Below, one piece after another: positions 23,841 through 36,963 of a stretch of 64,000 nt of DNA. The notes beneath the pieces are model-generated. The model made no database searches and had not been told where the DNA came from. It saw only the letters and a program-made list of their open reading frames with translations. Positions within the stretch are counted from its first letter, which is position 1; the number at the start of each line of letters is the position of its first letter. The translations under genes were made by a program, and so were the position numbers. This stretch comes from Clitoria ternatea. Taxonomy: Eukaryota > Streptophyta > Magnoliopsida > Fabales > Fabaceae. The stretch is from NCBI GenBank assembly GCA_037962975.1, contig CM075676.1, positions 93,194,001 to 93,258,000 of the forward strand, given 5' to 3'.

Positions 23841-24308
23841 GGTAAAAGGACTACTTGTATGGATATATCTTATAGTTCTTTGAGTACGGGCCAAGACAGA
23901 GTGCAAAGAAACTTTAACAATGGAAGAGTAGAGTTTCGGGAAGAAGACAACAAAGTGAGGAAGCAGTTGTCATCCCTCCCTCTTTTATAGGTGACAAAGT
24001 TGGCATGAGCTGAAGTTCAAATGTCGCAACCCATGGACGGAGTGGAAGATAAAAGGGCGCAACCCACAAAGCCAAGCATTCCAATCAAATCCTGCCATGT
24101 CAGTGATCCGTGTGCCATGTCACTTTTTTGAAGAATACCAAACGGCGTGTATTTAAAGAGGCACCCAACGACACATAATTAACCTTAATCATGGATTAAG
24201 GACCCACTTAAACATGTCCACATCGGTTGAAACGTGAAAGCCTCAAATAGACGAGGCACCACAACGTACAAGTAGCTCATTACTGCAACTTAGTCGCAAT
24301 AACAAGCT

Positions 24309-24317
24309 AGGGGAAAA
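24309..24317 (+). other. Polypurine tract of the Tat element
   Basis: AGGGGAAAA lies immediately before the 3' LTR start TGATCCGG at 24318, in the position used for plus-strand priming. Confidence 0.75.
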
Positions 24318-25531
24318 TGATCCGGTGTGCACATTGTGACATCCTAGGTCAATTTACAATTATTGATATTCGTTTTATTAAAATTTATGATAAATTTTTA
24401 GCGATTAAATGACTTAATTATGCCATAATTTAAGAAAATATGTATTTTAACCAAAAGGTCTCAAAACAATAATTGTATAACAATTTAAAAATGTAAAATA
24501 TCTTTTAAAATGAAAAATCTAGAATTTTAGAAACATGGGGCTTGACGCTACGCGTGAGCTCCCCTGCGCAGCCCTGACGAAGCATGACAGTAACAGCACC
24601 TGATGCTAATACATAATTTAGGCCAATCGACCAACTTCTAATCTACTCATTTAGTCCGTTTTAGGTCCGATTGCCACGAAACATCACGGGCCATATGTTT
24701 TCCCCATTCCAGAACTGTTGGCACTGTCCGTTCACCAAAATTCCAACATATGCGCAAGATATGTACAAAATATAGTTTAAACCCTTTTTGAGCAAAACCC
24801 TTGCACCAAACACCCTAAATGGGTTCCAATTGGCCCAAGGCCCATGCACACAGTTCCTACATGTCCTAAGGGACTTATTGGTACCTTCTGGGGGTCCCAA
24901 AATCCGCCGGATCTTAAAATCACCTATTTAATTCCTTAAATCCACCATGAATCACTATATGCATAATTCTCTAAATCAATCAAATCACAAATAGATTTTT
25001 ATTCACATCACACTCTAAATTATGCATTCTAGCAGAACCTACCCATAACATTCCCCAATCACACAATATTGGCTCCGTGCCACCATTCATCAAACCATTG
25101 CATTAAACATAAATATAACTTCATCATTCATTATCATCAACAATCATCAACCTACTAACTCAATTCAGTTATTCACCAACACATAGCACAATTAATTTAT
25201 CACAAATAATTAACAACCTACTACACACTAAAGTAAGTTAACAATCATGCAAGCATAATATACTAGTCCATCCACACATAAACAAATCATATGATAGACC
25301 TACATATTACATAACTCCATTTATTTTATAAGTCTTCTGCATTTCTTGGCATCAACCTTCCGCTTGGCGCACCTCTGGGGCATTGGCATCCTCCCTGTCA
25401 CTGGTTACTAAATGAAATAAAAACACAGCAAGGGTGAGTGTTTGGCATATCATAATTAATATAGGATGGAATAATAAAATCTAACAATACCTAGTATTCA
25501 TATTATTAAGTAATCCTTCCGACTTCTTGCA

Positions 25532-25600
<69 letters not shown>

Positions 25601-27744
25601 CTACATCTACTTCCTATTTTCCTAATTTCCACTTTAGCCAAAAGCCACATGCATTTATTCTCAATTCAATTTACTACCCCCAGCTTATCACATACGTCAT
25701 AGATCATCAAAGGTTCATACATTCATTAATTCATATCTCATTATTAATTGTGTATTAATCATCATATAGTTCACCACTAACTCGCATGCATCTGACTCCT
25801 AGTATCTGGATACTAAAGGATCATCCTTCAGCTGGGGGTCTTACTTGACACCCCTAGACCCTGCTTGGTCCACCGAGTCCTACTTGACTCTCCACCTCAA
25901 CCACTGGGTCCCACTTGACCACTGGGTAGCTTAACTGGGCACAAAGGCCACGAGAGTAAAAAATGAGGGCTACACATACCGTCGGCCGTCTAACACCACA
26001 TAATCACATAACAATCATATCATACATGGCATATTATCAAAGTATCTCATATACATTGTCAGAAACTGACATACAATCATCACTCGGATGACCTACTTGT
26101 CAAGCCTATCATCACAAGCCATGTTATTTATGCATAAATCATCATGTCATTTAATCTCATCAAATCATATATAATAACATCAACCAATATCACACCACAC
26201 ATTACTAACATCATTCTAAATTCATAATTTATTCAATGTTACTCACATATACCATTTGTATACTTATTTTCCTTACTACCTAACTCATATTTTCTTAATC
26301 CATATAGTTCTTTATCAAACAATAATTTCATCATTATCCAAACATACTTATAAAAATTATATTATTATATTTAACCATCCTACATCATCCATAATATTTT
26401 CTAAATAATTTCCAAGCCCCCCCGAAGTTATCATCATATATTCGAATCCTAATTAATTACGACCAGAACACCCCTTTACCTTGATTCCAAGCTTCCACGA
26501 GTTGTTCTTAGTGTCGGTTACGTCCTCCGGTCGCTTGAGTCGTCGTTCCTCTTCCGAATTCAATGCCCACTTCGTCGATCGCTCACCCAACGCTCGTTCC
26601 GGCACCTACGGTTACTGAAACAAAGAACCAGTTAGTACATTTTCTTCCTCACACCCCAAACTCACCATCCAAGCTCCTAAATCCATTAGATTTCAAAATC
26701 AAGGCCATCCACAACCCATACAAATTCGGTTTTAAGAAAGGAGAAGGAGGGGAAGAAGAGAAAACTCGTAATTAAAGCTTCCACATGCCTAACCTCACTT
26801 CCCAAGGTCCAAAACCACCAAAAACAAAGGTTCCAGCCAAGCCCCAAGCAAAATCGCCAAGGAAGAAGAAAATAGAAAAAGAAGAGCTCGTGGGCTTCTG
26901 ATTTGCATGTCCCTATTTTAATCTGGTCGCGACGCTAGCGCTACGCGTCCCAAGCGTCAGCTCACTAATTTGCACCTAACACTACACGTCCCAGCCACAC
27001 CACGTGTCAGTGTTCTGATTCTATTTTCTTGAAATTTCCATTTTAAATTCTCTTTTCTTTCAAGCATACCTTCTTTGAGCCATATATTATTTCAAAATCC
27101 TATTTCTCTTAATTTATTATTTAATTTTACTTTCCCAAATTTAATTTATCAGGGATGTTACACACACCGGTCCCTAATGACAAGCGACACTGGTTAGTGC
27201 AGAAACATGAAAAATGTCAAGTCAAAACCTAAGCAGTGGATGAAGTGTGCCAAAAAACCGTTGTAATCATTAAGTCTTAGTATGAATTTACGGGTATGAC
27301 CCCGGTCAGGAACGCTGACGTCTACGTGTGAGTCAGACAAGTATAGGTATCTTGTCCCTGCAAAGGCTATAACTACTGTTCATTGGCAGGAAGGTAAAAT
27401 CATCTTATACATCCAGGGAAGTTATATAAATACAACTCATTTGTTAATTTACAACAAATTTTACTACTTAAGAAACCTCCGTAATCATTCTATTTCCTGT
27501 AATAACTATACTCACTTAAACATCAGAGCCCCTTTTGCACGTACACCTCCGGTGTGTCCCATTCATCACGATTGGAATTGACTCAAAACCTTACCTTAAT
27601 GTGAAGAGCACAGAGTTCCCACTAGACCTGTGTGTATAATACTAGACTTCATTAAGACGGTGTAAAATAGAGAGAAAGGGAGAAAGTAGCTTTCAACACT
27701 GGTTGTGTGAGGAATATTCTAGACCCCGTACACCAGTAAGATCA
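24318..27744 (+). repeat. 3' LTR of the Tat element, split by an insertion
   Basis: The first 17 bases (24318-24334) and the rest (27163-27744) together match the 5' LTR. The ~2.83-kb solo LTR at 24335-27162 separates them. Confidence 0.85.
24335..27162 (-). mobile_element. 2.83-kb solo LTR nested in the 3' LTR
   Basis: On the minus strand it begins TGTAACATCCC (27162) and ends GGATGTCACA (24335). It is flanked by CACAT (24330-24334) and CACAC (27163-27167), a target duplication with one change. No gag or pol homology is visible. An (AC)n(AT)n microsatellite occupies about 25534-25598. The ends resemble those of the LTR at 2949-5502 and of the fragment near 54869, suggesting related families. 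A short non-autonomous element is an alternative to a solo LTR. Confidence 0.7.
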
Positions 27745-29300
27745 ATATCTATTATCCTAATTATGCTTAAAATTGATCTTCATTTATGTTATTGAATAAA
27801 TTTTCTTTGTATTGTTTATAAATAACATCATTACATCAATATAAAGTAACTAACCAATATATAGATCAAGGTCTAGTTTGATGTATTTAAATTAATATTA
27901 GAGATTGATATTGTATAATTACTAATACATTTGAGATTTATTTAATACAAATTGCAACTTATTAAGGGCTATATATGATAAATGTTTTTTTTAACATGGT
28001 GAAAAGACCAAATCGATGTAATATTTTATATGTTAAGGACCAACATGATGTAATATTTATACATTATGCACCAAATTGATGCATTAAATCAGTAAAAAAT
28101 TTATAAACACTCACACCGACATAAAATGTAATCACATGACTATAGATACACACTTGATATACCACGTAATACTTCATTTCATATTGTCCAACGATCATCA
28201 TTAATAAAAGCCAATTTTATCAATGAAGACCGGTAATGGTTTTATATCTATCTAATAGATTGAAAACTAGTTCAATCCATTTATATATAAAACACATTCA
28301 CTTTTAGTAATATATTTCAATTAAATTCATGAAAATAAACACATTATCCAAATAACATCCATTTTCATCCTTGAAGGTTTTTTCCGGTTTTTGTTTTTTA
28401 GAATTTTAAAGTATTAATAATTATTATTTTTTTATTCTCATTATTTTTTATTTGTTTTTTTAAAGATTAAATTTGTTTATAAATATATCCTTTTAAGATT
28501 TAAAGTTAAAATCAAATGATATTTTACCAATTATACTTTTATATTTTGTTTGAATCTGAAAGGCGTGAATTAATGAAGTGATATAAAATACTATAAAATG
28601 AGAAAAAACATATATTAGTTAACAACATAGGTAAAAAAAGTGTATTTATTATGTTTTTTTAAGGGTGTGTAATAACATTAAAAAACTGTTATAAACTAAA
28701 TGGAGCAATAATATCCAGAAAAAAGAAAGTATTTTAAACAAAGTTAATATTATGCAATAAATGAGTGACAAATAAATTTTTTATGTAATTAAATAGTATA
28801 ATTACATTTTTTATTACCCAATTAAATAGAAATGAATAAAATATTTCCTTTCATAGAACCACACCCGAACAGCTAGAAAATCGTGTAATGTAATGCATCT
28901 CTTATATAAGGGATTTATTTTCTTTTCTTACTTTTTATAGTTTTTTTTTACAAAATAGTAAATTGGTTTCAACATTTTATCCAATTGCAGTTTAAATAGG
29001 ATTATCTCTCCTAAATAGATAACATCTACAACAAAAATGCAGTTGGGTTATTCCAAGACATGAGCTACACACAAATGAATCTTTAGGTTTCAAGAAAAAT
29101 AAAAAAAACTAATACTAATATAAATCAAAACTAATTAAAAGTCGGTGCAATGCATCTCAATCTCTATCTCTCTCCGTAACAATCTTAAAATGATTATCAT
29201 CACTAAAGTTAAAAGTTAACAGTTATTAAATGCAAATTACACTTTATGAGAATACATTGCTACAGCACTTGCTTTTTCAATCCTTCCAAACAACGTTCAG

Positions 29301-29337
<37 letters not shown>

Positions 29338-30376
29338 TCTTGTATTCTCAGAGGGTTACTTCCCGCAGAAGCTTCTCTGTGGAATCTACAAAACCAAGAA
29401 GAAGAATAAATACATATAGAAAAGAAAAGAGAGTGAAAAAGAAATAGACAAGGGTTTGGTTTTTAAATTATAGTGATTGGTTTTCTAAGAAATCATCAAA
29501 AGAGGGGTTTCGTGGAAACCTTGTTCTACTTAGCCGAGATTCTGGAAAATCAAAATCTCCACGTAATCTTCTTCTTCTTCACCACTCCAAGATTTTCGTC
29601 TTACCATTTTCTTCCCCCAACAAAAAAAAATTAAAAAAAGAGGGAAATTTACTGTTGTATAGTTAAATTAGGTATCAATTTTGTTACATTTATGCGTTGT
29701 CTCTTGAGGGGTTCTTAGTTTATTTGACAACCAGGTTGTGGGTGGGGCATAATTTGGGTTTATTCTTCGCCGTTTATTTTGGGTTCTGATAGTTTCGTCT
29801 CTTTCGGGGCATTGTCGCTTCTTGATAAAGGGTGTTTTAGTCTCCTCCTCATTCTTCCTCACGTGGGCTCTGTTTTTCTGAGTTGGGCTTGCTTTTAACT
29901 AGGGTTTTTCTGGGGATCCGAGGTTAAAGTTCGTGTCTTTTCACCAATATCTCTGTTGGGTTTGTGCGCACAGTTGAACTATTCTTGTTGCTGCAGTGTT
30001 TAGCGTTGAATTGATTGATTTGAAATTTCATCGTAAAGGTTTCTTTTTTGTTTATTTATTTATTTATTTGCTTTGTTGTTTTCTTCTGCCGATGGTTGGA
30101 CTCTTTTCCAGATTCAGTAATCAGCAGATTTGTTAAGTTTCCGAATCGGAAGTTTTGTCCTTTATTGTTATAATTTTCTCGGGTGAAGCAAAAAACTTGT
30201 GTGGTTGAAAAAGGGTTAGGATGGATTGCTTTGGTGGTGTCGTGTTTCAGCTGTAGCTGAGAGTTTGATTTGGACCCCTTTGTTTGGTATTTGATTGCTT
30301 CCCCTTTTTGGTGGAAGGAGGAGTTAGTGATTGAGTTTGAGGCCTTGTGTTAATTGGGAGTTTAGTGTTGGATAAG
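27745..30376 (+). other. Intergenic DNA and 5' leader/promoter region of ATG11
   Basis: 27745-29270 is AT-rich with no gene seen. From about 29280 the character changes to a plant 5' leader: a (GA)n tract (29303-29335), CT-rich runs, and then T-rich, moderately GC sequence up to the ATG at 30377. The transcription start and any leader intron cannot be fixed from sequence alone. No in-frame upstream ATG extends the ATG11 protein. Confidence 0.6.
29303..29335 (+). promoter_or_regulatory. (GA)n tract upstream of ATG11
   Basis: About 16 uninterrupted GA units, roughly 1.05 kb before the start codon. GAGA/CT tracts are common in plant core promoters and leaders and can bind BPC/GAGA factors. A role here is inferred only. 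Confidence 0.5.
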
Positions 30377-33300
30377 ATGAGTTCCAGCGTTTCTGGAAGC
30401 TTGGTCCATCAGGGTCAATTGTTGGTTCATATTGCGGAGAATGGACACTCCTTTGAGTTGGATTGCAATGAGAACACTCTTGTTGAGGTTGTTATGAGGT
30501 CTATTGAATCTGTTACTGGGATTAATTTCAATGATCAGCTTGTTCTTTGTTTGGATATGAAGCTTGAATCGCATCGGCCATTGTCTGCATACAAGCTTCC
30601 ATCTGATGACCGGGAGGTGTTTATATTCAATAAAGCAAGGCTTCAAAACAACTCGTCGCCTCCACCACCGGAGCAAGTTGATATTCCCAGTCATTTAGAG
30701 CCTCCTTCGCCGTCCTCCTCGCATGATCCACATCCTCTTGATGATGCTTCGGATCCTGCTTTAAAGGCTTTACCTTCGTATGAACGGCAATTCAGGTACC
30801 ATTATCATCGAGGGCACGTGATTTATACTAGTACCATAATGAAATATGAACATTGTGAGAGGCTCTTGAGAGAGCAGATGGTCCAAGAAAGAGCAGTGGA
30901 CGTTGCAAGGGGGAATATGGATCAGTACTATCGAATGATTAACCAAAACTATGGGGACTTCATGAAACGTTATATGCAACAACACAGGATGCATTCTGAT
31001 CTTTTGATGAATTTTGGGAAGGATGTTGAGAAACTACGATCCATCAAACTCCATCCTGCTTTGCAAACTACTAATCGCAAATGCTTACTGGATTTGGTTA
31101 AGGAAGAAAACTTGAGGAAGTCAGTGGAGAATTGTACCGGCTCCCACAAGCAATTTGAGAATAAACTGTCGCAATTTAAGCAGAGTTTTGGAGAAGTGAG
31201 GCGTCGGGTTGAAGAGTTGTTGTCCAGCAGAGCATTCTTGCCCATCAAGGATTTGGAACAAGCAATTAAAGAACACCAGAGACATATAAATGAACAAAAG
31301 AGCATCATGCAATCTTTGAGGTTATTTTTCTCTTATTCTTCAGCTATTTTTTAATGTGTGCTCTTTATTGTTGATGAAGCATCTAAGATTAATGTTTATC
31401 CTGACCTTGCATTGGCATCCTGTTTTTAACTCATTTCATGTGTTCACTATTTAAATTATGGTCATCTACTTCTCATATATTGTGTTAGGTTGCAGGCTTG
31501 AGCTTAGATAATTATGCACCTTTTCTGCAAAGTTCTTGACCCATTCTGCCATTTGCTTTTTATTATGAAATTTTTACAGTTGAAACTTTCCTTTTCTAGT
31601 TTTTAGGAGTACTTAACAGTTCACTAGAGGAGAATGAACATGGAATAATACGCCATTCCAGAAATCACTTGCTGTACTTGTTGATTACTGTAATTCAATT
31701 TACACTTTTGTCTTCTGAGATGCTTTTCACTGTATAAAATGTTATCAACAAAGCTTATAACTTATGTTTTCATTGGGATTTCTGCAGCAAAGATGTGAAC
31801 ACCGTAAAGAAGCTGGTGGATGATTGTCTATCCTCCCGGTTGTCCTCCTCGCTTCGTCCTCATGATGCAGTTTCAGCATTGGGTCCGATGTATGAGGTTC
31901 ATCACAAAAACCACTTGCCTAAAATGCAAGATTGTGATCGTTCTATTTCAAAGCTACTGGAGTTTTGCAAGCAAAAGAAGAATGAAATGAACATCTATGT
32001 GCACAATTACATGCAAAACATAACTTATGTTTCTTATCTCATCAAAGACCAGAAGCTACAGTTCCCTGCCTTTAAAGAGGCAATGGCTCGTCAGGATGGC
32101 TTATTTGTGGATTTAAAGCTATTCCATAGTATTGGTCCTGCATATAGAGCTTGCCTTGCTGAAATAGTGAGACGAAAGGCTTCTATGAAGCTGTACATGG
32201 GCATGGCTGGGCAAATGGCTGAAAGGCTTGCTGTAAAACGAGAGGCTGAGGTCAGGAGACGGGAGGAGTTTCTGAGAGTACATAGTTCATGCATTCCTAA
32301 AGATGTATTAGCATCTATGGGCTTGTTTGACACTCCTAATCAATGTGATGTTAATATAGCTCCATTTGATGGTGGTTTGCTTAATATTGACATATCAGAT
32401 GTGGATCGTTATGCTCCTGAATATATGGTAGGAGTAGCTTCTAAGCTGGAGAAGCATGGAAGCTTTAAAGGTTCATCTGCTTTGAGTAGTGATAGCTCTC
32501 ACTTGGCTGAGGCTGTAGATAGTACTGCCGACTCAATTGAGAGATATGATTCTCAGGATCTCCTTGATGGCAGTGAGTTGCTAGAAATTGCTGGAACCTG
32601 CAAGATGGAAGTTGAGAATGCAAAACTGAAAGCTGAGCTTGCTTCTAGAATAGCTTTAATATGTTCTCTCTGTCCTGAGGTAGAGTATGAGTTGCTGGAT
32701 GATGAAAGGGTATCTAATATACTAAAGAATGCTACACAGAAGACAGCAGAAGCCTTGCATTTGAAAGATGAATATATTAAACACATTCAATCCATGCTTA
32801 AGATAAAGCAGATGCAGTGTGTGTCATATGAGAAACGTATTCAAGAATTGGAGCAGAAATTATCTGATCAGTATGTGCAGGGGCAGAAGATATCCAGTGT
32901 AAACAATGCTGTTGACTTTCCCCTTGTGGCTGGGAAGACAGATAATTGCAAATCAGAATGTGTCAGTGGTGAAACCCACATGCCTTGCATATCCACTACC
33001 GAATCCATGGATGAGGTTTCATGCATCTCAAGTTCCTTTGATGCAAAACTTGGTCTGTTCACAGAACATAGTCAACATACTGGTAAAGTATTAGATGGCG
33101 TGGATGAAAACATGTTGGATTCATCTGGAATTCAGAACCCCCAGTTAGACTCATCTATGATGGAGCCTCATCGTGAAGAAGGTCAAAGTGCTGATAAAGA
33201 TAAAAAAGAAAAGATAATTGGACAATTGGGCATGTCACTGACAAATAGTTCTACTGGTGAAAGCATGCCTGTGTCACATGTTCTTGTCCCTTGTGACCCG

Positions 33301-36300
33301 GAAGTTTGTCAGGACTTGGATTCCAAAGTAAATGATGATAAATTGTTGGAACTACAAAGTGCACTTGTAGATAAGTCAAATAAATTGAATGAAACTGAAA
33401 CTGAACTTAAAGCTGTTATGGAGGAGGTTGCCCTTCTCAAAAGGGAGTTGGAAGCTAGCCGAAAACTGCTTGATGAATCTCAGGTAACGGTGTGCAATTG
33501 AATTGAATTGAATCAGATACATATTGTTTTAGGGATGAAATTTAATTTAGGAAGGTTGAATTAAAATTTGCTCCCTATAATTGACACTGTCTTTTACTCC
33601 CTGCATAAAAAAAATTCTACACCTTGGTCCCTCCCTACATAAAAGATGTATAAGTTAGTCCTTCTTGTTTGTCAATGTTGGTAAGGTATTAAATTTAGTC
33701 CTAATACTTGACAACATTTTTCATTTTGGTCTCTATTTGAAACAAATTTATGGTCCCTTCACTTGACACACCTTTTTTCAATTGGTCCTTTTTTAATAAA
33801 AAGGAAAATACTAACAAATGCCCTTAGGGCACTGATTTAGGAAGTAAAAGTGAAAAATTTTCATTTAAAAACACCATTAAAATCCACCCACTTTGATTTC
33901 TAAACAATTTCCTCACAAATTTTAAAAATCATACTTTTGGATCCTTAAACAATGTCCTTAGGCACTAGTTAATAGGACACTAAGAAAAATACACCAACAA
34001 TGTTATAATGTGAACAAATGGCAATGGAGTTCTTTCATGTGTGGGGACTATGGATTAAATTGAAAGAATACGGATTATATTCTATTTACCATTTTCTAAA
34101 AGTTTGTAACCTAATTTTCCTAAACTATTTTCTATTATCTTCTGTTTATTAGTTTCTGTCAGTGTACTATTTTAATGCCATTTCCCAATCTTTGTGCCTG
34201 TTTTCTGTATCTCACCCTTAAAACATGCATTTAAGTGGTAATTCATGTGAAGAAGTGCTCCAATTACTCTGTCAAAAGTAAAAAAGAAATTAGTTATTTC
34301 TATCTCTTCCTATAGCCTCTGCCTTCAGCACCCACTTTCTTCTTGTATTTTAGTTTTTATAGATCCATTCAAAGGATTTTAGATTTATTATTAATAATGA
34401 ATTTCCTAAGCATCCTTGTATTCATTTTGTTGCGTAATAAAACCATGCCAAGCAGAGTCTTAGTTGACTCTTGGCAATTGGCAAGGTGACATTGGATTAG
34501 TTAGGCTCATAAGGGCACGGTCCTTTTAGATACTAGATACTAGTTGAAAATTTGTTGGGTTGAACAGAACGTCTTTTGTGAAAGAAGGCATAATAATGAT
34601 TCTTTAATTGATTCATTTTCTTTTATTTAGTTGAGTTGTTTGTTGAAGCTGAATTGATATGGTTTATTAAGAATTGATGTCTTCAACTTGTGTAGGATTT
34701 AGAAGGAATCTAGGATGAGCTATACATATTTGATTTCTTTTCCCATCAGTGCAAAGCTTCTTTAGTTTCGTACTCATTGTTAGCTCATTATTGTGCTTGC
34801 ATTTGTATATTCTAATATACTTTTCCTCTTTCACTACAGATGAACTGTGCTCACCTAGAGAATTGTTTGCATGAGGCAAGAGAGGAAGCTCAGACACAAA
34901 AAAGTTCTGCTGACAGGAGGGCATCAGAGTATAGTTCACTACGTGCGTCTGTTGTTAAAACGCGTAGCTTTTTCGAAAGACTCAAGACCTGTGTTTATTC
35001 TCCCGGTGGTGTGGCTGGCTTTGCAGATTCCCTGCGCAATCTGGCGCAATCTTTGGCCAAGTAATTTACTTATTACTTACATCATGCTATGCCTTAGATA
35101 TTCTATACTTGAAATAAGGCACACATTTTAGTAGTTAAATATTCATGTTGATGAGGTTATCTATAATAAATAAATTCGTTTTGAAATTACTTTGTTAGGC
35201 TGAGACATGATAATTTATAAAGGTGAGTAAACATTTCTTGTTCTTCTGTATTTTCCCTTTGGAGGGGAGGATGAGTGTACCATCTAATATAAACAAAGCC
35301 CAACAAACCTCCTTGCTGTTTATCATCAAATAGAGCAGATTCTAGGCTATTGTTTTATACTGATATGCTTTCCACTGATTTCATTTTTAATTATAATGAA
35401 TTGTGACTAGAAGATTGATTGAAATTTTTTTCTCTTTTCAGTTCTGCTAATGACAGGGATGATGAAGATATTGCTGAATTCCGAAAATGTATTCGTGTAT
35501 TGGCTGATAAAGTTGGTTTCTTATCTAGACACCGGGAAGAGCTGCATGAGAAGTACACGAGAATGGAAGTTGCTAATGAACAGCTTAGGAGCGAATTGGA
35601 GGGGAAAATAGATCTGGTCAAAACATACTACAATAAGCATCAACTTGAGAAGCAGGTAATTTGTTGTATTTATGTCTCTTGTTTTTTTTAACACAGTATG
35701 ACAATAAATTACGTCTCTTATTGTGATGGGCAATTTTTTGAAGGACAAAACACAAGTACAATTTCTTAAATGCTTTTGGTGCTATTCTTCCATCAAAATT
35801 AGAGTTTTAGAGTTTTACCTCGGTTATATGGCTGACCTTAAATATTCACCTTTATCTTGAGTTACTGACATGAAGCTCTAAATTCTAATCGGGGAACAGC
35901 ACCAACTGCACCTAATGTTAACTGCATAATTAGCATGACCATTTTCTGTTTGAGTTGTGAGTTGTGACTGTGTATAGATAAGAGGTTTGCCTTTTACCCA
36001 TTTCAAAATTCTTAACTGAGTTGTATTCTGCTTGTGATATTGGTACAGGCAAACAAAGAGAAGATTTCTTTTGGTAGCCTGGAAGTACATGAGATTGGTT
36101 GCTTCGTGCTGACACCAGGTGGGCATTACAAGGCAATAACAAGGAACTGCTCTAACTACTACTTATCAGATGCATCTGTGGAACTGTTCGCGGATCCAAG
36201 CAGACCTAACTACATAGTTGGACAAATTGTGCATATGGAAAGGCAAATAGTGAAGGAAGCAGCAGCTGAACAGCAGGGTAGGGGTGAAAAGGGGAGTGAG

Positions 36301-36426
36301 TGGTTGACTACCTTGAATTCAGGATCAACTCAAAACCCATATGGTCTCCCTGTTGGCTGTGAATATTTCCTAGTGACAGTAGCCATGTTACCTGATACCA
36401 ACATTCATTCATCCTCTCCTTCCTGA
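30377..36426 (+). CDS. ATG11: ATG11, autophagy-related scaffold protein
   Basis: Five exons: 30377-31320, 31788-33483, 34840-35060, 35442-35655 and 36049-36426. All have GT-AG introns and joining phases that keep one frame, giving 1150 residues, close to Arabidopsis ATG11. ATG11 is a cytosolic accessory subunit of the ATG1-ATG13 kinase complex. It supports autophagosome formation and selective autophagy, including mitophagy. The N-terminus (about 10-95, LLVHIAENGHSFELDC to REVFIFNKARL) is the ubiquitin-like fold shared with FIP200. Residues about 150-620 are the helical ATG17-like region. Heptad-rich coiled coil spans about 560-640 and 845-1025. Exon 5 holds the conserved C-terminal domain (ISFGSLEVHEIGCFVLTPGG to GLPVGCEYFLVTVAMLP). 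The start at 30377 (MSSSVSGSLVHQGQ) fits the family. Intron 2 (1356 bp) contains repeat-like sequence around 33600-33800. Confidence 0.96.
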
Positions 36427-36907
36427 TCCTTATTAGACATGACATGATGGAATGGAAGAATTCAATTGTACATAAGCAAACTGCATTTCAACCATTTGTA
36501 CATACACCTCTCCCTTTTCTGTACATATTTCTCTCTACCTTGTGCCACATTGTATAAATTGTGAATATCTTTTACAACTTTGTTTATTTGGACATTTTCA
36601 AGCTCTTTCGTTTGATTTGGCCTGCAATGGTTTTCAAATCTCGTGATTCACAAATCATTACCGAAGTATCTAAATTCAGATTACGATTTTTTTTAATTAG
36701 GTAAGCATAATTTATTGACATGCACACAAGTGAGTTCTACGTCCAAATAATATGTGGGTTTTATTTAACTATCCAGAAGGACAAAAGCTACACAGACTAA
36801 CGAATTTATCAGTTAAAACTTTCAATTTATCTATCACTTATTCAATTAGATTCTGTACTGCTTTATCATTTTTTTTTACTCATGGTTCTTTTTAGAACAT
36901 CTTATGT

Positions 36908-36963
<56 letters not shown>

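Larger units (their letters stand above)
13644..27744 (+). mobile_element. Old Tat-type Ty3/gypsy retrotransposon with nested insertions
   Basis: Two ~595-bp LTRs in the same orientation bracket gag, protease, RT, two RNase H regions and integrase in Ty3 order, then an antisense gene before the 3' LTR. A second RNase H and an extra antisense ORF between integrase and the 3' LTR are known traits of the plant Tat lineage. Every coding domain carries stops and frameshifts, and the two LTRs differ at many positions, so the copy is old and dead. Without the three nested insertions (about 0.62, 0.65 and 2.83 kb) the element would be about 10 kb. I found no matching target duplication at 13639-13643 and 27745-27749. 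Confidence 0.85.

Noticed and set aside
30347..30376. ATG11 start upstream of 30377
   Set aside because: The upstream in-frame start would be a GTG; the ATG at 30377 matches the family N-terminus.
31795..33501. Separate gene from 30347-31354
   Set aside because: Both are exons of ATG11; the GT-AG join at 31320/31788 keeps the frame and matches the family.
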